Below are positions 59,480 to 64,000 of a DNA stretch of 64,000 nt, in pieces. A model generated the notes under the pieces. It was not told where the DNA came from, searched no databases, and saw nothing but the letters and a program-made list of their open reading frames with translations. The DNA comes from Prostheceraeus crozeri (Eukaryota > Platyhelminthes > Polycladida > Euryleptidae), in NCBI GenBank assembly GCA_907163375.1, contig CAJQUW010003146.1:310001-374000 (forward strand), given 5' to 3'. Numbering within the stretch: the first letter of the stretch is position 1; the number at the start of each line of letters is the position of its first letter. The translations under genes and the position numbers were made by a program.

Positions 59480-59842
59480 ATGGACAATGTTCAATCCATA
59501 GTGAACACACTTTCAACAGCCAACGGAGGAGATTTAAAATGTTCACTCATTGGTTCATTCAAAGAAACCCTATCACAATTCTTTACACTCGTCATATTCA
59601 TTTTGGTTACCCTCTTATCTGGTCGAAAAATGATAAGAGATATCAAAAAACGTAAAGATAGTAGAAAACCCTTACTCGATATGGAAGTCGTCAACTATGA
59701 TATATCCAAAACGCCTATACTCAACCCCACCAAACCGCACAATGAAATTCCCATGAAATCGAACGATTTACCGAAGAGTGTGAATAAGTCACGTTCACAC
59801 AGTAAAATTCCTATAAAATCAAACGATATACCGAAGATTTAA
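59480..59842 (+). CDS. Single-span membrane protein, 120 residues
   Basis: One hydrophobic segment (FFTLVIFILVTLLSG, residues ~33-48) followed by basic residues (RKMIRDIKKRKDSRK), i.e. N-out/C-in by charge. The tail has two repeats of IP(M/I)KSND(L/I)PK. Decayed copies of the same DNA repeat continue downstream. Confidence 0.6.
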   Translation: MDNVQSIVNTLSTANGGDLKCSLIGSFKETLSQFFTLVIFILVTLLSGRKMIRDIKKRKDSRKPLLDMEVVNYDISKTPILNPTKPHNEIPMKSNDLPKSVNKSRSHSKIPIKSNDIPKI

Positions 59843-60125
59843 AGGTTGATTTTCCCATGACATCGTTAAAAATACTACGGATTGATGTGTTATTTTTCCA
59901 TGATATCAATCGATTCACTGTGACTTTGAAGAACACACTCTGTTACAAATCCTCGTAAAATCAGGTGATTTATCGAGAATTCTGAGGTACTTTTCCACAC
60001 CAAATCGACTGATGTTATCGTAAAATGACTCAGCAAATTCCCATGAAATCAAGCGATATCTCGTGAATTTGACCTACAAAAAGGGACAAGCCCCGTACGC
60101 CACCAAAAATGAATGATTCATCGTG
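59740..60125. repeat. Decaying tandem repeats from the end of the membrane-protein gene into the next promoter
   Basis: ATTCCCATGAAATCGAACGA (59747), TCCTATAAAATCAAACGATA (59806), CCTCGTAAAATCAGGTGATT (about 59952) and TTCCCATGAAATCAAGCGAT (60037) recur at irregular spacing, most followed by TA(C/T)CGA or TCGTGAATTTGA. Confidence 0.65.
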
Positions 60126-60211
60126 AATTTGACGGAGCACCAATCAGAGCACTTGTATGCGTGGGCGTCAACCAATGAGAAGAAATTTTCCCACGCTCAA
60201 CTCTATATAAA
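60123..60211 (+). promoter_or_regulatory. Promoter with GGAGCAC box, CCAAT boxes and TATA box
   Basis: CGGAGCACCAATCAGAGCAC at 60132 onward, a second CCAATGAG near 60173, and CTATATAAAC at about 60203-60212, ~30 bp before the ATG at 60242. The phrase GGAGCACCAATC also occurs in the promoter at 52585. Confidence 0.7.
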
Positions 60212-60241
60212 CTGAGCCATTTCAATCATTTTCATTCAGTC

Positions 60242-61771
60242 ATGGGTAAACGTACGAACACGTTGGAAGCTCCTCTCGCGAAGAAGGCGAAAGTCACGTA
60301 TTCGTCAGATACACCGACATCGAAGTCAGTCTTTGTTGAAGCGACGGAAGCCTATTTCCATACGAATGGGAAAGCCGAGAAGAACTACCTTACCAAGGCA
60401 CATCCACAGTTGGAGCCTCTGCCCATCACACGTCTGGTATTGTGCAAACAATGGGGTAACACTGGATATTATCCCATTCGCGGAGAGAATGCGACGATGA
60501 ATGCGATGGATTGGCAATCACGACGAAACATCTCAAAGCTTGTGTTTGCCACAGGATTTTATGAATGGTGTGGAAAAATGTACTTTCACCCTTGGCACGG
60601 TACTGATCTACTCTCCCCCCTCTTCACCATTTCTCAAGCCGTCTCACGCGATTTGAAGACGTTGGAAGATGCGATACAATCCCTCTACAAACAAGTCCAA
60701 CCCGAATCTACCTACAACTTCCTCTCCTGTCTCGGTTATGTACACAAGAAATCGGTCTACGACAATGTCTTTATGAAGATGAAGCAGGACACGCCCATCT
60801 TCCTAATGAAGGAGAATGGAAAGAACAAGAAGGTTAGTGTGGACAGTATGGATTATCTTCTTGGCAATCTCAAGGTGAATACCTTCCTTCAAGCAAATAC
60901 CATCTTCCGCGCCACAGGCATATACTGTAATCCACAGACAAAGACTGTGAAACTGTGTTTTACTGTGGATCAAATCCAAATCCGTATCAAACAGGTGGAG
61001 GAATGTCAGAGCACAGCGGTGGAGGAAAAGAAGAAGAAAAAGAAGACAAAGCTGACACTCGATATAAAGAAGGCACACATTCCCTCCAGTGGTTTATTTA
61101 ATCTGATACACATGGTGCAACCTAAACAGGACATTGATTGGGAGGAACTCAAACACTTTATAGATGATCTCGATCAGTTATCCCAATCAGAGGATAGCAC
61201 TGTACTTATGAAACAAAAGGAGGATGAGATGACAAACATGCTTTCTCAAAGGTGGAGTGCTCAACCTACGGAGGAGGAGGATTGGAGGAGGATGCGGACG
61301 GATTATACCAAGGCGCAAGCACTCGGTGTGTACAATCGCATCCGGGAAGAGTCACACGCGCTGCATATCTTTGACGGTGATCAAATACAAGCCGAGAAAT
61401 GGATCAATCGATTCCTCGAAATGTTCAAGGATATGGTGGAACACAAACAGGAGAGTCAGTGGTATGTGTCATCCTCATAGTACAAAGCATGACAGTGTGT
61501 CAATGAGAAGTGGTCTGTGTTGAACTATATTGAACATTATTTCATTGTGCGTAGTGCCTACGAAATCCATCGTCGCGCCTTTCCCAACATGTTGAAGGAA
61601 GCATTTGCACGGTACAATATGAATCCTCTTACCAATGACATGGAAAGGACATTGATGAGTGAAATGGAGACTGCTCTTGAAAACTCACTCTTTAAGACAT
61701 GTACACGTGGACGTTTTATTCCACCTCTTCTTTATTCTGGAAATGATTCTATGTTCTGGAAACAATTTTAA
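60242..61771 (+). CDS. ~500-residue protein of unknown function, possibly with a 33-nt intron
   Basis: ATG 60242 follows a strong TATA promoter. The first frame ends at 61480 (412 codons). Two in-frame stops (61478, 61490) separate it from an open continuation in the same frame to 61771. A GTATGT donor at 61462 and an ACAG acceptor at 61494 would remove both stops as a 33-nt intron and keep the frame; alternatively these are two genes. The N-terminus is basic (NLS-like LAKKAKV); the middle has LCKQWGNTGYYPIRGEN and FYEWCGKMYFHPWHG; a Lys run lies near residue 265. No family recognised. Size and promoter suggest an early, possibly replication-related protein. Confidence 0.6.
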
Positions 61772-61827
61772 GTTATGTTTAATACATGATGCATGGAATA
61801 TATGTCTGACTTTTATGATTCGACAAG

Positions 61828-63018
61828 ATGGATTTCCGTTTAGAGAATGACTCATCCATGATTGTCTCGGGTCCTAGTAAATCGGGAAAGTCCACGTTTG
61901 TGGTGAATATGATCAAGAACCGTCATACTTTATTTAAAAAGCCCATTCGTAAAGTTTGGTGGTATTATGGGATAGAAAGTCCATTTCATAAAGAGTTACA
62001 AGAGGTGATCTTGAAAATGGGTGTCCCTACCCAAGATGATTTTGATCAATTGCCAGAAAATGATTTAATTATTCTCGATGATTTACAACAGGAATCTCAA
62101 AACAATGAAACTGTGACGGGATTATTTTTAAGAGGATCTCATCATAAACGGTTTTTCGCAGTGCAAATCACACAGTATTTGTATGGTGATAAAGAACAAC
62201 GTATTCGTAATGGCAATGTCCATTATTTGGTCGCGTTCAATAATCCGAGAAATCAACAACAATTGGCTCAATTCATGGGGAAAATGCTCCCAAAAGGCAA
62301 TATGAGCGTCGTACATGATACTTTAACGACATTGGTTCAAAAGTATGGGAATTATGCCTACCTCTTTATTGATTTCACTACAAATTGTCCGTTTGAGTAC
62401 CGATTTCGCACCAACTTATTTAATCCACCTATGATTGTGTTTAAGTTAAGCAAAAGACCCAATAAAACGAAAATGGACTTTAGTGAATTAGTGGTGGTTC
62501 CCAAATCTGACATGAATGAACACACCGGTGGCAGACAGCAAATGGGCGGCGGTGGTGACAGTACCCAACTGATGTCGACCATGTTGCAACGTCAAGCGGA
62601 AGATCAGAGGGTGAGAACCATGATGATGACTCCTCAACAAGCCCATCTTGACCGTATTGCACGAGAGATTGTGCGTCACCGTCCTACCGCCAATGATATC
62701 GCTGCATGGAACGCCCGGTTGTATTTGTTCGATAAAGTTCGTCGCCAATTTTTCAATTTGGACGATGATCGTGGGAAGCGATTGGAAAAACCACTGCTCA
62801 CGCACGCCGCAAAACCTCCGCTCACGCACACCGCAAAACCTCCGCTCACTCACGTCGCAGATCCACCCGTCCTCAAGCGATCTAAAGGGAAAGTCGTCAA
62901 ACCTTCGGTTGTCACCTCTCCCAAGACGAAGCGTTCTCCCTTGAAATCATCCATCAATACTCGTTTAAGTAAAAAAGGAGTTCTTGAATTGGGATCCTAT
63001 GGCTCACCATTCAGGTAA
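61828..63018 (+). CDS. FtsK/HerA-type DNA-packaging ATPase (A32-like)
   Basis: 396 residues. Walker A GPSKSGKS (about residue 13), Walker B DLIILDD (about residue 88), then GLFLRGSHHKRFFAVQITQY, the sensor region typical of Polinton/adintovirus packaging ATPases. The C-terminal ~150 residues are an extension with a Gln/Met-rich helix, and a tandem KPPLTH(T/V)A repeat. Intact, unlike the copy in element C. The stop overlaps the next ATG (TAATG at 63016-63020). Confidence 0.9.
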   Translation: MDFRLENDSSMIVSGPSKSGKSTFVVNMIKNRHTLFKKPIRKVWWYYGIESPFHKELQEVILKMGVPTQDDFDQLPENDLIILDDLQQESQNNETVTGLFLRGSHHKRFFAVQITQYLYGDKEQRIRNGNVHYLVAFNNPRNQQQLAQFMGKMLPKGNMSVVHDTLTTLVQKYGNYAYLFIDFTTNCPFEYRFRTNLFNPPMIVFKLSKRPNKTKMDFSELVVVPKSDMNEHTGGRQQMGGGGDSTQLMSTMLQRQAEDQRVRTMMMTPQQAHLDRIAREIVRHRPTANDIAAWNARLYLFDKVRRQFFNLDDDRGKRLEKPLLTHAAKPPLTHTAKPPLTHVADPPVLKRSKGKVVKPSVVTSPKTKRSPLKSSINTRLSKKGVLELGSYGSPFR

Positions 63019-63139
63019 TGGCAACGGCAGCCGCGCCAATTGCCTCCTCATTCTTATCGCGTATCTTTGGACGTTGTTGCGGCCAAGGCAACGCAGAAGA
63101 CAGCGCAGAGACACAGTACACCATCACGGCGAGCTTTAA
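62999..63139 (+). CDS. Possible 46-residue membrane/Arg-rich micro-protein
   Basis: ATG at 62999 opens a frame with a hydrophobic helix (NCLLILIAYLWTLL) followed by RPRQRRRQRR. It overlaps the ATPase end and two other open frames in this spot. Could be chance; low support. Confidence 0.25.
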   Translation: MAHHSGNGNGSRANCLLILIAYLWTLLRPRQRRRQRRDTVHHHGEL

Positions 63140-63371
63140 TTGTTGTTCCAACGGGAATACCGCCTATCTTCAACCCCCACGTCAATACCAAGCAGATTGT
63201 GTCGATGGAGGACGTGTTGCACAAGATTTATTACAATCCCAAACATCCCGCTGGCTACGGAAGCGTCAATGCACTTGCTGCTGCTTCACATTATTCAAAA
63301 ACAAAATTCAAACAATGGTTAATGCGTCAACCGACCTACACCCTTCACAAATCTCGATTGCATCGTATTAA
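63018..63371 (+). CDS. Overlapping 117-codon frame starting at the ATPase stop
   Basis: ATG at 63018 shares a base with the ATPase stop. It begins MATAAAPIASSFLSRIFGRC, then is Cys/Gln-rich. Overlaps the integrase frame for over 160 bp. Either the original integrase N-terminus (with a frame change) or a shadow. Low support. Confidence 0.3.
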   Translation: MATAAAPIASSFLSRIFGRCCGQGNAEDSAETQYTITASFNCCSNGNTAYLQPPRQYQADCVDGGRVAQDLLQSQTSRWLRKRQCTCCCFTLFKNKIQTMVNASTDLHPSQISIASY

Positions 63372-64000
63372 GCCCTTGCACCCGTATCGTGTACGCGGTC
63401 CGCAAATTCAATTTCAAGCGGATATTGTCGATTATCAAAAGTATGCACAGCATAATCGTGGCTACAAGTATATTCTCATGGTCATGGACATCTTTACACG
63501 CAAAGCCTGGGCATTCCCTCTCAAGACCAAGAGTGCCAAAGAAGTGTCGGGGGTTTTAGAAGCCATTTTCGCAACCATTCCCACCCCGCAACGACTACAA
63601 ACGGATCAAGGCCGTGAATTTTATAACCGACCGGTGAAAGACGTCTTGGACAAGCACGCTATTGAATTGTTTTCCATCTACAGTCCCTATAAATGTGCTC
63701 ATGTCGAACGATTGAACCGTACTGTCAAGAATAAATTGGAACGTATCTTTACAGCCACCAATGACAAGAATTGGGTGGATTATATCGCAGATGTCATGTA
63801 TGCATACAATCACAGCACCCATTCATCCACAGGTTTCACCCCGATGGATGTGAATGCCTCCAATGCCGAGGAAGTGAAACGAAACAATGCGAAACGTCTC
63901 CGACAAAACTATAAAAAGTTTGCAGTCCCGGGGAAGACTATCCCTGTGGGAGCACGGGTACGTATTTCACGTGATAAAGGAACGTTTGGACGAGGGTATG
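63205..64000 (+). CDS. Retroviral/Polinton-type integrase (cut by window end)
   Basis: The frame is open from 63019 and the first Met is at 63205. It reads VLHKIYYNPKHPAGYGSVN, the zinc-domain-like N-terminus of this family, then IQFQADIVDYQKY (first Asp), LQTDQGREFYN (second Asp), HVERLNRTVKNKL (Glu), and the start of the C-terminal SH3-like domain (VPVGARVRI-type). The catalytic DDE triad is complete. The upstream open stretch 63019-63204 also looks coding (VPTGIPPIFNPHV), so the true start may be further left or joined by splicing. It joins element ends to target DNA with a 6-bp stagger. Confidence 0.9.
   Translation, partial: MEDVLHKIYYNPKHPAGYGSVNALAAASHYSKTKFKQWLMRQPTYTLHKSRLHRIKPLHPYRVRGPQIQFQADIVDYQKYAQHNRGYKYILMVMDIFTRKAWAFPLKTKSAKEVSGVLEAIFATIPTPQRLQTDQGREFYNRPVKDVLDKHAIELFSIYSPYKCAHVERLNRTVKNKLERIFTATNDKNWVDYIADVMYAYNHSTHSSTGFTPMDVNASNAEEVKRNNAKRLRQNYKKFAVPGKTIPVGARVRISRDKGTFGRGY

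Larger units (their letters stand above)
52454..64000 (+). mobile_element. Polinton/adintovirus-like element D, left part (right end outside window)
   Basis: The PLE inverted copy breaks off after GTCCGTGTAAAAG and an unrelated sequence beginning AGTAGGATAGTCTAGCC starts, sharing the AGTA terminal bases with the ends of B and C. The following 11.5 kb is densely coding, mostly on the plus strand, with packaging ATPase and integrase near the right. Base composition is balanced, unlike C. The terminal inverted repeat cannot be verified because the right end is not in the window. Confidence 0.75.

Overview
The window reads as a stretch of an animal (most likely invertebrate) nuclear genome that is almost entirely made of transposable elements and integrated virus-like DNA. 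The eukaryotic assignment rests on spliceosomal introns inside the element genes, a mariner-type transposase relic, several non-LTR (LINE) reverse-transcriptase relics, two Penelope-like element (PLE) fragments with GIY-YIG domains, and at least three Polinton/Maverick (adintovirus-like) elements. No ordinary host gene, rRNA, tRNA or CRISPR array was recognised. The species cannot be told from the sequence.

Layout. (1) 1-4309 is the right end of a Polinton (element A), cut by the window edge, ending in the terminal motif CTTACTACT. (2) 4310-9913 is a graveyard of small elements: a MITE-like unit, a mariner pseudogene itself interrupted by a 170-bp MITE with a 9-bp target duplication, and three LINE fragments on the minus strand, one cut by a ~670-bp inverted-repeat unit. 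(3) 9920-47349 is Polinton B, flanked on both sides by the same 6-bp direct repeat CACATA. Apart from a nested insertion, B is one giant palindrome: two ~10-kb arms meet head to head around a 16-nt loop at 37533-37548. Each arm carries the same terminal repeat array, a 150-codon gene of unknown function, and a spliced protein-primed type DNA polymerase B gene reading inward. No capsid, ATPase or integrase gene is seen in B. (4) 16297-33647 is a complete 17.35-kb Polinton/adintovirus-like element (C) inserted into the left-arm polymerase of B with a 6-bp duplication CTAAAC. It is far more AT-rich than its surroundings and carries PolB, penton, packaging ATPase, hexon-type major capsid, pX-like membrane protein, a phospholipase A2-like domain fused to a retroviral-type integrase, and an adenain protease. 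Nearly every long gene has one frameshift or one in-frame stop. (5) 47356-52453 holds unique sequence plus two PLE relics. (6) 52454-64000 is the left part of another Polinton-like element (D), with a packaging ATPase, integrase, pX-like protein, exonuclease-like protein and many unknown small genes; its right end is outside the window.

How the genes fit together. C and D show the expected virion and replication kit of protein-primed, integrase-carrying dsDNA elements: PolB copies the linear genome from its inverted termini, FtsK/HerA-type ATPase packages it, hexon/penton build the shell, adenain matures the particle, pX-like and PLA2-like proteins would act on DNA or membranes, and the integrase inserts it with 6-bp duplications. 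D appears to use two promoter classes: TATA boxes with repeated GGAGCAC boxes, and an ACTAAGT motif about 28 nt before start codons of small basic or membrane proteins. B looks like a defective, folded-back derivative of a Polinton that was integrated as an inverted dimer and later invaded by C.

The most unusual signals are the integrated palindromic Polinton, a family of GC-rich mini-hairpin repeats (core GCGAAGC) scattered through C and often inserted in frame within its proteins, the PLA2-integrase fusion, and a ~1-kb nearly G-free tract at 33706-34690 that replaces the expected polymerase sequence and may be an assembly artefact.
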